From assembly GCF_003932855.1 (NCBI RefSeq), contig NZ_RQYZ01000001.1, positions 310,001 to 374,000 of the forward strand: a DNA stretch of 64,000 bases, in the 5' to 3' direction. The stretch is from Tessaracoccus sp. OH4464_COT-324. Lineage in GTDB: Bacteria > Actinomycetota > Actinomycetes > Propionibacteriales > Propionibacteriaceae. The notes under the pieces are model-generated. The model searched no databases. It was not told the DNA's origin and worked only from the letters and a program-made list of their open reading frames with translations. Both the position numbers and the translations under genes were made by a program. Positions 51,553-59,752 of the stretch are shown here, piece after piece (the first letter of the stretch is position 1; each line of letters begins with the position of its first letter).

Positions 51553-52305
51553 TCAGCCCTGTTCCAGGGCTTCCATCAGGTCGATCATGAACTCTGCATC
51601 CTCTTGGCTGAGCCTGTCCCAGCCGTCGGGAGCGCCGATCGCGTCGAGCAGAGATCCGTCGGTGGGGGAGTTGTTGAGCGACTCCAACCACGTCCACAGC
51701 TTTTCGCCTTCCGGAGCGAGCGCGGGGCTCATCAAGAGGCTATGCTTCACGACATAGATCTTGCTCGCCATCAGCACGCGCAAGTCGCGACGAATAAGGC
51801 GGGACAGCTCGTAGTAGGCGTCGGCCAGGAAGAAGCCCAACTCCACTTCGCGATTCAGCAGGGCCTTGGCAACGAGCACCGGGTTGGGCTTGTACTCCAA
51901 GGAGATGCTGTCGCGGTTGAGATCTGCGGGTTCCAGCAGGATGCGGCAAATTCGTTCGACATCGGGCGCATCAGTTGCGGCGACTGTAACCCGTTCACCC
52001 AGCTCCGGCACGCTCTGCGCCGGGTTGTCATTGTTCACGACGATGACCGCCTCGTTCGAGACGGCGGAGGGCACGGCCAGCGGTACATACCCCTTGTCAC
52101 GAACCAACATTGCGGTGTTAGCTGCGTTGGCGAAGACCAAATCGGCCTGTCCCTTGTCGAATGCCTCTTGAAGCTCTGCAAAGTCCGAGTACACCGTCGC
52201 CCGGAAGGGCAAGCCGGTGGCGCGCTGAATCTTCGTATTAAACACGAACCAGTCCGCGAAGTTCTTGGTGTTGACGTCCGGACTGATAGCTAGGTGCAAC
52301 GTCAT
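51553..52305 (-). CDS. PhnD-like periplasmic-binding-fold protein without signal peptide
   Basis: A 250-residue protein of the PhnD/SsuA/transferrin-like substrate-binding superfamily: starts MTLHLAISPDVNTKNF, then LQEAFDKGQADLVFANAANT and VAVNN-type hinge text. Related import proteins have a signal peptide or lipobox; here there is none, and no permease or ATPase gene belongs to the operon. It is therefore probably cytoplasmic and works as a ligand sensor rather than an importer. ATG 52305 has GAGGAG upstream and overlaps the PAS gene by 4 bases, so it is the last gene of a roadblock-PAS-PhnD-like operon. The ligand (phosphonate-like anion or other) is unknown. Confidence 0.85.
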   Translation of the reverse strand: MTLHLAISPDVNTKNFADWFVFNTKIQRATGLPFRATVYSDFAELQEAFDKGQADLVFANAANTAMLVRDKGYVPLAVPSAVSNEAVIVVNNDNPAQSVPELGERVTVAATDAPDVERICRILLEPADLNRDSISLEYKPNPVLVAKALLNREVELGFFLADAYYELSRLIRRDLRVLMASKIYVVKHSLLMSPALAPEGEKLWTWLESLNNSPTDGSLLDAIGAPDGWDRLSQEDAEFMIDLMEALEQG

Positions 52306-52802
52306 CCTTGCTCCTCTTGCGCAAGCATCTGCGCATACAGCGCTGCCATCTCTTCAACTTTCTTCCGGGACGGCTCACGACGCACCGAGGTGTGGCCGAC
52401 GATCTCGCCATTTCGGATCTTGGGGATGATCGTCGCGTAGACCCAATAGAAACCCCCGTCCTTGCGAAGGTTTTTCACATAGCCGCTCCATCGACGACCT
52501 TCTTGCACCGTCTGCCACAGGTCCGCGAAAGCGGCCCTAGGCATGTCCGGGTGACGAAGGATCGAGTGGGGCTGCCCCAGCAGTTCCTCGCGGGAAAAGC
52601 CGCTCATCAGCACGAAGGCCTCGTTGCAGGTCGTGATGATCCCTGCGGGATCGGTCTGCGAAACGATGAGTTCCCCGGCAGGGAATCGAGTCTCGACATC
52701 GGTGGCATAGACAACACGCGAAGTGCCGTCGTAATAATGCAGCCGCGTCTCAGGAGCCTCGCCGACCACGTCGTCGAGAGTCATGTCCTGCAAGTCACTC
52801 AC
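52302..52802 (-). CDS. Stand-alone Aer-type PAS domain protein
   Basis: A 166-residue protein that is almost only one PAS domain (residues ~40-145). It closely resembles the FAD-binding PAS of the aerotaxis receptor Aer: ITTCNEAFVLMSGFSREEL, GQPHSILRHPDMP, FADLWQTVQEGRRWSGYVKN and RKDGGFYWVYATIIP. No HAMP, kinase, GGDEF or chemotaxis signalling domain is attached, so it must signal through partners. The start is GTG 52802, overlapping the roadblock stop (GTGA); ATG 52784 is an alternative. Redox or oxygen sensing by bound FAD is inference from the Aer likeness. Confidence 0.85.
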   Translation of the reverse strand: MSDLQDMTLDDVVGEAPETRLHYYDGTSRVVYATDVETRFPAGELIVSQTDPAGIITTCNEAFVLMSGFSREELLGQPHSILRHPDMPRAAFADLWQTVQEGRRWSGYVKNLRKDGGFYWVYATIIPKIRNGEIVGHTSVRREPSRKKVEEMAALYAQMLAQEEQG

Positions 52803-53167
52803 CTCATAATCTGTGCGATTTGCTTTGCGACCTGCTTCATTTCATACAGCAGGAGCCCAAGCTTGGCATCTTCGTTGGAGTACGCTTCCAACACGCTCTC
52901 CGAGCCGGCCTGGACCAGCATAACGTAGCCGCCGCTGCCCTTCAGCAGCACCTGCTCGAGCGTTCCCCGCTGCAGATCTCCGATGGTACGGGCGCCCATG
53001 GAAAGCGCGGCGGCTCCCATCGCGGCGATCCGATCCTCGTCGACGCCGGGGCCGAGCACGGATGCGAGCGGCAAACCGTCAGTTGTGACGAGTACCGCTC
53101 CTTCTACATCCAGCGTTCCGCTGACAAAAGTCTGCAACAGACGATTGAGCTGTTCGTTCAAAGACAT
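52799..53167 (-). CDS. Roadblock/LC7 domain protein
   Basis: A 122-residue single roadblock/LC7 domain: NRLLQTFVSGTLDVEGAVLV, TTDGLPLASVLGPGVDEDR, MGAAALSMGARTIGDL, and QVLLKGSGGYVMLVQAG. Bacterial roadblock proteins often partner small Ras-like GTPases (MglA/MglB) or sensor components; no GTPase gene is nearby. ATG 53167 has AGAGGAAC upstream. It heads the three-gene operon with PAS and PhnD-like proteins and may act as its scaffold. Confidence 0.87.
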   Translation of the reverse strand: MSLNEQLNRLLQTFVSGTLDVEGAVLVTTDGLPLASVLGPGVDEDRIAAMGAAALSMGARTIGDLQRGTLEQVLLKGSGGYVMLVQAGSESVLEAYSNEDAKLGLLLYEMKQVAKQIAQIMR

Positions 53168-53283
53168 GGTGTTCCTCTGACCTCATATTGAAGAGGGGCG
53201 AGCAGTCAGCCTCAACCAACCATCCGCCCCCCGCGTAAGAGCGAGCCTACTCACTTCTCGCCAGTTAGACTAGAATCGGGCCA

Positions 53284-53346
53284 ATGAAAGTCGACGAACC
53301 TGAACCAAAGGTCGAGGTTCCTGTCCCCCCGGAGCACCCTGTTTGA
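53284..53346 (+). CDS. Possible leaderless 20-residue Pro/Glu/Val-rich peptide
   Basis: ATG AAA ... TGA encodes a 20-residue peptide, MKVDEPEPKVEVPVPPEHPV. A TAGAAT box (53271-53276) lies exactly 7 nt before the ATG, the same spacing as at rarA and the DUF3054 gene in this window, so a leaderless transcript is plausible. It is alone on the plus strand between two minus-strand genes. It could equally be chance; no family is recognised. Confidence 0.3.
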   Translation: MKVDEPEPKVEVPVPPEHPV

Positions 53347-53356
53347 TACGAAGGGG

Positions 53357-54244
53357 CTAGCCAGGCCTCTTTTCCGCCAGCCAGTCAGCAGCAACCCTTC
53401 CCGCGGGAAGGTGCTCATTCACGCTGCGTGCGTTCAGCTGCACCAAGTCCTCGGGAGTCAGCAGCAGGCTCACCTCGTCCACTATGCGAGCAGCGTTCGC
53501 GTCGACATCATCGCTGGCGATCGGCACCAGGTGGCTAGCCAGGAACAGACCTTTGGTATCTTTTATCGACACAAGGTTGTTGGCCGCCAACGATGGGTCT
53601 GCGGTGTAGATGATGGCGAGCTGGATAGCGTCGTCCTTGAGCGCCTTGACCGTCAACGGCCCCCCGCCGTCCTCGATTGGTGAGAAGGCCACCTCAACGC
53701 CGTACACCTCCCGCAGCCCCTTAGGCCCGTTAGGTCGCTGCTCCGCCTCCGAGTTAGCTCCAAGGGTGAGCGCGGTTGGAACCTTCGCCAAATCCTCAAT
53801 GCTCTCGATACCCCACTTGGCCGCGAATTCCTTGGTCACCGTGTAGGAGTCTTGATCAGTAGCGGGCGACTGGGCCAACACTCGAAGCCCTGCTGGGGTG
53901 GCTTCTCGCAACTCGGCATAGACGTCGTCGGCGAGGCGCGATTTCGTCTCGCTACGCCAGTACTGCAGCAACGGTCCGGAATACTCAGGGAACAAGTCAA
54001 TGTCACCTCGCTCGATCTCCGGGAGATAGACCTCCCGCTGCCCGATCCGAAACTGGCGCTCCACCCGGATGCCTTCCTTTTCCAGGGCCTGAGAGTAGAT
54101 CTCCGCGATGATTTCATTGGAGTAGTAATCCTGGGAACCAACAACGATTGCCCCGTCTGAATCCCCCGATTCCAGCGGGTTGCCGCCACAGGCAGCCACC
54201 GCCAGCACGGCGAACACTACCGCTGTCAGACGTCCGGTCTTCAT
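53357..54244 (-). CDS. Osmoprotectant ABC transporter, substrate-binding lipoprotein
   Basis: A 295-residue lipoprotein: the signal ends in LAVAACGG with lipid-bearing Cys. The mature part matches the OpuAC/ProX glycine-betaine/choline family (VVGSQDYYSNEIIAEIYSQAL, EIERGDIDLFPEYSG, then YTADPSLAANNLV). ATG 54244 with GGAGGAGA is chosen; an in-frame ATG 30 bases earlier has no better site. It is the last gene of an ATPase-permease-permease-binding protein operon; the substrate (betaine, choline or proline-betaine) is not certain. Confidence 0.9.
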   Translation of the reverse strand: MKTGRLTAVVFAVLAVAACGGNPLESGDSDGAIVVGSQDYYSNEIIAEIYSQALEKEGIRVERQFRIGQREVYLPEIERGDIDLFPEYSGPLLQYWRSETKSRLADDVYAELREATPAGLRVLAQSPATDQDSYTVTKEFAAKWGIESIEDLAKVPTALTLGANSEAEQRPNGPKGLREVYGVEVAFSPIEDGGGPLTVKALKDDAIQLAIIYTADPSLAANNLVSIKDTKGLFLASHLVPIASDDVDANAARIVDEVSLLLTPEDLVQLNARSVNEHLPAGRVAADWLAEKRPG

Positions 54245-54270
54245 TCTCCTCCAACCTCCATTTCTATGTA

Positions 54271-54936
54271 TCACTTTGCTGGGTCAGCTTTTCTGCGAGC
54301 AAACCGCTGAAGCAGCATCAGACCAAGCTCCATCAGCAGGGCCAGCCCAATCACCAAGAGCGATCCCCCGAGCATTTGCGCGTAGTCGCGCGACTTCAAC
54401 CCGGAGAACAGGTAGCGGCCGAGCCCGACATCGGCCGTGTACGCGGCAAGCGTCGCGGTCGCCACCACTTGGAGGGTTGCGGAGCGCAGTCCACCAATCA
54501 TCACGGGCAAAGCAAGCGGGATCTCCACCCGCCGAACCACTTGCATCGGACTCATGCCAATGGCTTTAGCAGCAGCAGGAACGGCAGGTTCGATAGCGTG
54601 GATTCCGGCGTATGCCCCTGCCAACAGCGAAGGTACTGCAAGCACGATGAGCGCCAAAGCAGGGGCAACCACGCCGATGCCCAGAGCCAAGCCGAAGATG
54701 GTGAGCAGGCCAAGCGTGGGAATCGCGCGTGCCACGCCTGCCACTGCGCCAACTACGCCTGCTCCTCGGCCGGTGTGCCCGATATAGACTCCGACCGGCA
54801 AGGCGAGAAACGCCGCCAGCGCGACGGTGACCAGGCTCAGAGAGAAATGCTCCACCAATCGCTGGGGGATGCTGCCTGAACCGGTCCAGTGGCTCGTGTC
54901 GATCAACCACCGCAAAGCCTCGACGAAAAGAGTCAT
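54271..54936 (-). CDS. Osmoprotectant ABC transporter permease (second)
   Basis: A 221-residue inner-membrane permease with 5-6 membrane segments and the BPD_transp_1 EAA-like loop (AAKAIGMSPMQVVRRVEIPLALP). It fits the OpuB/OpuC permease family. ATG 54936 overlaps the preceding permease by 4 bases (ATGA), so the two partner permeases are translationally coupled. Confidence 0.9.
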   Translation of the reverse strand: MTLFVEALRWLIDTSHWTGSGSIPQRLVEHFSLSLVTVALAAFLALPVGVYIGHTGRGAGVVGAVAGVARAIPTLGLLTIFGLALGIGVVAPALALIVLAVPSLLAGAYAGIHAIEPAVPAAAKAIGMSPMQVVRRVEIPLALPVMIGGLRSATLQVVATATLAAYTADVGLGRYLFSGLKSRDYAQMLGGSLLVIGLALLMELGLMLLQRFARRKADPAK

Positions 54937-55580
54937 GTGCTCACCCGCTTGGCCCGCTTCCACGGGGTCAGCAGCCAACCGACAAGGAGCACCACCGCAT
55001 CAACGATCAAGGCCAACCCCATCGTCGCTGCAATGCCCGTTAGTACCTCCGCGGTGATGCTGCGCTGAAAACCGTCCGTCAACAAAGTGCCCAAACTTGG
55101 AACACCGATGAGCGCTCCGATGGTCACCAAGGAGATCGTCGAGACGGCCACCACGCGAGCCCCTGAGACCAGCACCGGTACCGCAAGAGGCAGATCCACT
55201 CGCCAGAAAACGCTCAACCGCGAGTGACCCACAGCAACCGCAGCATCGTGGACGGCGGAATCCACCGCGGCGAAAGCGTCCGCGGCCGTTCTCACCAAAA
55301 GCGCTACTCCGTAGATGCTCAGCGCAACGATCATGGTGGCCGAGGATCGCAGCGGTATGCCGAGCAACACCGGGATAACTATGAGCAGGGGGAGCGCGGG
55401 CACTGCGTAGAGCAGGGTGGCCGCTCCCAGCACCGGAGCGGCCAGCCGAGGACGACGAAACGCCAAGCGCCCGATCGGCACGGCTATCACAATGCTCAGC
55501 AGGATCGCAGGCAGGCTGAGCAGCAGGTGAGCTGCAGCCAGTTCCACCACCTGCTGCCAATTGGCTCTCAGCCAGTTCAA
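54933..55580 (-). CDS. Osmoprotectant ABC transporter permease (first)
   Basis: A 215-residue permease with about five membrane segments and an EAA loop (DAAVAVGHSRLSVFWRVDLPLAVP). It pairs with the permease downstream to form the transmembrane channel. The start codon is TTG 55580, overlapping the ATPase stop by 4 bases; the protein begins MNWLRANWQQVVEL as expected. Confidence 0.9.
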   Translation of the reverse strand: MNWLRANWQQVVELAAAHLLLSLPAILLSIVIAVPIGRLAFRRPRLAAPVLGAATLLYAVPALPLLIVIPVLLGIPLRSSATMIVALSIYGVALLVRTAADAFAAVDSAVHDAAVAVGHSRLSVFWRVDLPLAVPVLVSGARVVAVSTISLVTIGALIGVPSLGTLLTDGFQRSITAEVLTGIAATMGLALIVDAVVLLVGWLLTPWKRAKRVST

Positions 55581-56386
55581 GTCTTCAACCTTCCGACGGG
55601 TCGGCCCCGCCCGTCTACCGCGAGCAATTCTCCGGCCACTTCTACGGTGGCCAGTGTTCGGTCGATACGATCAACACCCACGAAATCACGGACGAAGTCG
55701 TTGGCCGGGCGAGCAAGAATTTCCGTCGGGGTGCCGTGCTGAGCAACGACCCCCTGCTCGCGCAGCACCACCACCTCATCTCCGAGCCGGAACGCCTCGT
55801 CTATGTCGTGGGTGACGAACAGGATCGTCTTGCCCAGTTCAGCTTGCAGCCTGATCAACTCGTCCTGCAGCTCTCGGCGGACGATCGGGTCAACGGCCCC
55901 GAAGGGCTCGTCCATCAACAGAATCTCGGGTCCACCGGCCAAGGCGCGCGCCACTCCGACGCGTTGCTGTTGGCCGCCGGACAGCTGGCCGGGGTAGCGC
56001 ATACCCAGCTCCGCCTTCAATCCGACCCGCTCCATCAGTTCGAAGGCTGCGGCTCGGGCTTGTCGCTTGGCCATGCCGTTGAGCATGGGAACCGTAGCGA
56101 TGTTGTCCAACACTGTGCGGTGCGGCAGCAGCCCGCTGGCCTGCAGGACGTAGCCGATCGAGCGTCGCAACGCAACGGGATTCTGGCTGCGCACGTCGAT
56201 CCCGTTTATCTCGACCTGGCCCGAGGTGGGTTCAACCATGCGATTTACCATCCTCATCACTGTGGTCTTGCCCGAGCCGGATGAACCAACCAAAACGACC
56301 GTTTTGCGGCAGGGCACCAGGAGGGAAAAGTCGGCTACGGCAACTGAACCCGCATACTCTTTCCGGACTGATTTGAACTCGATCAT
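55577..56386 (-). CDS. Osmoprotectant ABC transporter ATPase
   Basis: A 269-residue ATPase of the OpuAA/ProV type: Walker A GSSGSGKTTVMRM, Q-loop, signature LSGGQQQRVGVARAL, Walker B LLMDEPFGAVD, and the switch His in VTHDIDEAF. Unlike full OpuAA, it has only a short C-terminal extension and no obvious CBS pair. ATG 56386 with GGAGGG is chosen. It heads the operon and is followed by both permeases and the binding lipoprotein. Confidence 0.92.
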   Translation of the reverse strand: MIEFKSVRKEYAGSVAVADFSLLVPCRKTVVLVGSSGSGKTTVMRMVNRMVEPTSGQVEINGIDVRSQNPVALRRSIGYVLQASGLLPHRTVLDNIATVPMLNGMAKRQARAAAFELMERVGLKAELGMRYPGQLSGGQQQRVGVARALAGGPEILLMDEPFGAVDPIVRRELQDELIRLQAELGKTILFVTHDIDEAFRLGDEVVVLREQGVVAQHGTPTEILARPANDFVRDFVGVDRIDRTLATVEVAGELLAVDGRGRPVGRLKT

Positions 56387-56583
56387 GGCCCTCCAGACCG
56401 TTGTCGTGTCCTCCACCGTATCAACTGGCTAGGCAATCGACGTTATGCGCGGCCGAGGAGGTGAAGTCCGAGCCTGGCGGTGGACGAGTCCGGACAGTAT
56501 CTCTTCCGAGTGGAAAGGGCACAGGGCCTAGTCGTTTCTGCGGGAGTGTCCCGCACAACCCGGTCGGAAACAACCAGCTCTGG
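56387..56583. promoter_or_regulatory. Region upstream of osmoprotectant operon / downstream of metY
   Basis: About 197 bases with no gene. A GCGGGA-GTG-TCCCGC hairpin lies near 56540-56555 and may end metY transcription. I searched for a c-di-AMP (ydaO) or other riboswitch pattern for the transporter and did not find one. Confidence 0.35.
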
Positions 56584-57867
56584 TCAAGCCTGGCGCAGTG
56601 CCTGGTCCAGATCAGCGATCAGGTCAGCGACGTGCTCGATCCCGACCGATAGGCGGACCATCTCCGCTGGAACCCCCGCCTTCTTCAACTCTTCCTCCGT
56701 GAGCTGGGAATGCGTTGTGGAAGCGCTGTGGATCACCAGGGACTTGGCGTCACCAATGTTCGCCAGGTGGCTGAACAGCCTCAGCGAATCGACGAACCGG
56801 GCTCCTCCTTCCCGGCCGGATCGCAGGCCGAAAGACAGAATGCCTCCGAACCTACCGGAGTCGAGCACCCGCTTGGCCACGGCGTGGCTGGCCGACGAGT
56901 CCAGGCCGGGATAGTTTACCCAGGCTACGCCCGGATGGCTCTCAAGGAAGCGCGCGACGGCGAGCGCGTTGTCGCTGTGGCGCTCCATTCGCAGGTGCAA
57001 GGTCTCGATCCCCTGAAGCAGCAGAAAAGCGTTGAAGGGAGAAATAGCCGCACCTGTGTTGCGCAGCAGTACCGTCCGCGCCCGAACCACAAAAGCTGCT
57101 TTGCCCGCCGCTTGGGTCCACACAACCCCGTGGTAGGCGGGGTCGGGGGCGGCCATGTTCCGGAAGCGATCGGCGTGGCTTTCCCAGTCGAAATTGCCTG
57201 AGTCGACGATGAGCCCGCCCAGCGAGGTGCCGTGTCCGCCCAAAAACTTGGTGGCGGAGTGCACGACGATGTCCACGCCATGCTGGAATGCTCGGGTGAG
57301 GACCGGCGTGGCGACGGTGTTGTCCAGGATGAAAGGCAGTCCCAACTCGTGTGCAGCGCCCGACCATGCGTCGAGATCGATCACGTTGATTGCCGGGTTC
57401 CCGATGGTCTCGCCGAACACTGCTTTGGTTCGGTCGTCGACGTGCTGCGCGAGTTCATCCGGTTTGTCGGGGTCAACGAACCGTGTCTCAATGCCGAACT
57501 GGGGCAGGGTGTGTGCCAGTAGCGCATAGGTGCCGCCATAAAGCGTGGACAGCGCGACGATGTTGTCGCCTGCCTGGCACAGGTTCAGCACCGCATACGT
57601 GACGGCGGCCGCTCCGGACGCAGTGGCAAGGGCGCCCACTCCGCCCTCAAGCGCATTCACACGTTCTTCCAGGGCCTGCTGGGTGGGGTTCATGATCCTC
57701 GTGTAGATGTTGCCAGGGCGCTTGAGCGCGAACAGTTCCGCCGCGTGCTCGGTATCTTCGAATACGAAGGATGTGGTCTGATAGATCGGAACCGCTCGAG
57801 CCCCGGTCGCGGGGTCCGGCTGCTCCTGGCCCGCTTGTACGGCCAGCGTCTCTGGGTGAAGGTCCAC
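56584..57867 (-). CDS. metY: O-acetylhomoserine aminocarboxypropyltransferase (sulfhydrylase)
   Basis: A 427-residue PLP enzyme that makes homocysteine from O-acetylhomoserine and sulfide. It shows the MetY/Cys-Met family features: ALATASGAAAVTYA, DNTVATPVLTRAFQHG, and the PLP Lys in VHSATKFLGGHGTSLGG. The long insert after the active Lys (to YHGVVW) favours MetY over cystathionine gamma-synthase. GTG 57867 has AGGAG upstream. Together with metX and metH it gives a direct-sulfhydrylation route to methionine. No SAM riboswitch fits the short gap (57868-57964). Confidence 0.93.
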   Translation of the reverse strand: MDLHPETLAVQAGQEQPDPATGARAVPIYQTTSFVFEDTEHAAELFALKRPGNIYTRIMNPTQQALEERVNALEGGVGALATASGAAAVTYAVLNLCQAGDNIVALSTLYGGTYALLAHTLPQFGIETRFVDPDKPDELAQHVDDRTKAVFGETIGNPAINVIDLDAWSGAAHELGLPFILDNTVATPVLTRAFQHGVDIVVHSATKFLGGHGTSLGGLIVDSGNFDWESHADRFRNMAAPDPAYHGVVWTQAAGKAAFVVRARTVLLRNTGAAISPFNAFLLLQGIETLHLRMERHSDNALAVARFLESHPGVAWVNYPGLDSSASHAVAKRVLDSGRFGGILSFGLRSGREGGARFVDSLRLFSHLANIGDAKSLVIHSASTTHSQLTEEELKKAGVPAEMVRLSVGIEHVADLIADLDQALRQA

Positions 57868-57964
57868 CGTAAATACTCCTGTTTTCGTCGATTCACGAGC
57901 TTTGAGCCCTTAACTGCTCCCGATGAACTTTAATGTGGAGTGCAAGCAAGATAGGAGACGTTTC

Positions 57965-59197
57965 ATGATCAAGCGAATCGCGGCCGTGGCAGCCACGGCC
58001 GCGCTCCTGGCCGGAGCGGGGGTGTCGTCGGCCGATGCTGACGACGACCAAACCGTCCGCATCGCCACGTTCAACGCCAGCCTCAACCGCAACGCAGCGG
58101 GGGAGTTGCTCCGGCAGTTGAATGACGGGACGAATGAACAGGCGCGGAACGCTGCGGAGACCATCCAACGTGCACGGCCCGACATCGTCCTGATCAACGA
58201 GTTCGATTATGAGCCTGACCTCAGGGCCGCCAAGGCCTTTCACGACAATTACCTGAAGGTCCCCCAGCGCGGGGCTGAACCTGTCGAGTACCCCCACATG
58301 TGGGCCGGCCCGGTAAACACCGGTGTGCCGAGCGGGCATGACCTCAACAACGACGGCACCGTGGGTGGTCCCGAGGATGCCTTCGGGTTCGGGCAGTTCC
58401 CCGGACAGTACGGCTTCGTTCTTTACTCGAAGTATCCAATAAACCAGGGGAGCGTTCGCACCTTCCAGAAGTTCCTCTGGAAGGACATGCCAAGCAATCT
58501 CATCCCGGAGGGTTGGTACTCGGCCGAAGCACTATCGGAACTGCGCTTGTCGTCGAAGACACACGCCGACATCCCCGTGCAAGTCGGCTCACATACGCTG
58601 CACATACTCGCCGCCCACCCGACGCCCCCTTCGTTCGATGGTCCGGAGAAGCGAAACAAGCGTCGCAACAACGACGAGATCCGTCTGTGGGCCGATTACA
58701 TCAGCGGCAAAGCCGACTACTTGTACGACGATTCCGGGGCTCGGGGAGGGTTGCCCGACGGCGAAAGTTTCGCGATCCTCGGCGACTACAACTCGGATCC
58801 GGTTGATGGAGACTCCTGGCCCGGATCGATTGATGCGCTGCTGAAGAACAGTCTCGTCCTTGATCCGAAACCCGTGTCGGCAGGCGCGGTCGAGGCGGCC
58901 AAGCGGCAGGGCGGAGCGAACAACTCCCACCTCGGCGATCCGGCGCTCGATACCGCCGACTTCAACGACGCCCCGCGGCCGGGCAACATTCGAGTCGACT
59001 ACACCCTGCTGAGCGCCAAGACGATGTCGGCGAAGGACTCGGCAGTTTTCTGGCCCAAACGCGACGACCCGTTGTTCCGGCTGGTGGGGGAGCATCCATT
59101 TCCGACCTCCGATCACCGACTCGTCTGGGTGGACGCGCAGTTCCGCGCCGGCCCAGATCAGCCCTTGCTGCCAAAGCTGCCGAATACCGGCCGCTAG
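57965..59197 (+). CDS. Secreted endonuclease/exonuclease/phosphatase-family protein
   Basis: A 410-residue protein with an N-terminal signal peptide (RIAAVAATAALLAGAGV, likely cut after SSADA) and an EEP (DNase I-like) domain: RIATFNASLNRN at the start, PDIVLINEFDYEP (metal Glu), ILAAHPTPPSFDG, AILGDYNSDPVDGD (catalytic Asp/Asn) and TSDHRLVWVD (catalytic His). Secreted members hydrolyse nucleic acids or phosphoesters; the substrate is unknown. The protein ends LPNTGR, a sortase-like LPxTG followed by one Arg only. ATG 57965 with GGAGA is chosen. Confidence 0.85.
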   Translation: MIKRIAAVAATAALLAGAGVSSADADDDQTVRIATFNASLNRNAAGELLRQLNDGTNEQARNAAETIQRARPDIVLINEFDYEPDLRAAKAFHDNYLKVPQRGAEPVEYPHMWAGPVNTGVPSGHDLNNDGTVGGPEDAFGFGQFPGQYGFVLYSKYPINQGSVRTFQKFLWKDMPSNLIPEGWYSAEALSELRLSSKTHADIPVQVGSHTLHILAAHPTPPSFDGPEKRNKRRNNDEIRLWADYISGKADYLYDDSGARGGLPDGESFAILGDYNSDPVDGDSWPGSIDALLKNSLVLDPKPVSAGAVEAAKRQGGANNSHLGDPALDTADFNDAPRPGNIRVDYTLLSAKTMSAKDSAVFWPKRDDPLFRLVGEHPFPTSDHRLVWVDAQFRAGPDQPLLPKLPNTGR

Positions 59198-59266
59198 TGC
59201 CCTGTGGGGAACCGGGTGACGCTAATCTTGAGCCTCGCCCGGTAAACCACCCTCGAAAGGGAAGCC

Positions 59267-59752
59267 ATGTCGGTCTTTGACGAATCATCCTTCACTTCTT
59301 CCACCCCGCTGTTGCAACCCGTGACCTACGAGAGCGTTCAGGCGGCGCTAACGGAAATGAACGTCAATTTCGGCATCGACGAGGACGGAGACATCGTCGC
59401 CGCCTTCGAGGGCAACCCCTGCTGGGTCCGGATTCTCAGCAACGAGTCCGACGTGAAAGCGCTGATGATGCTTGGCCGCTGGCAGCACACGTTGAGCGGG
59501 GAGCAGTACGACTCCGCGTTGGAGGTGGTCAACGAGTGGAACGCCACCCGTTTCTTCCCCCGGACGTCGTGCGTGCGTACCCCCGAAGGCATGGTAGTCA
59601 TCGGCGCGGACTACGTACGCGACGTGGCCCTCGGGCTCACGAAGGAGCAGCTGCTAAGCGACCTCTCCGTCGCCATCACCACTTGCGGCGCTTTCTTCGA
59701 GCACCTTGATGAACACTTCCTCGCCAGTTGCGGCGGGGAGTGTGCCCGGTGA
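59267..59752 (+). CDS. YbjN-domain protein
   Basis: A 161-residue protein fitting the YbjN/type III chaperone-like fold: VQAALTEMNVNFGIDEDGDIVA at the start, then ALEVVNEWNATRFFPRTS and a C-terminal GALTKEQL-type helix. YbjN proteins are linked to stress or virulence regulation in some bacteria, with no defined biochemical role. ATG 59267 follows GAAAGGGAAGCC. It overlaps the next gene by one base (TGATG). Confidence 0.78.
   Translation: MSVFDESSFTSSTPLLQPVTYESVQAALTEMNVNFGIDEDGDIVAAFEGNPCWVRILSNESDVKALMMLGRWQHTLSGEQYDSALEVVNEWNATRFFPRTSCVRTPEGMVVIGADYVRDVALGLTKEQLLSDLSVAITTCGAFFEHLDEHFLASCGGECAR

Noticed and set aside
51347-51697. Minus-strand frame of 116 codons after the PhnD-like gene
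   Set aside because: It overlaps the coding end of the PhnD-like gene and reads through a strong terminator hairpin.
57868-57964. SAM riboswitch before metY
   Set aside because: The divergent gap is under 100 bases and shows no SAM-I/IV-like core.
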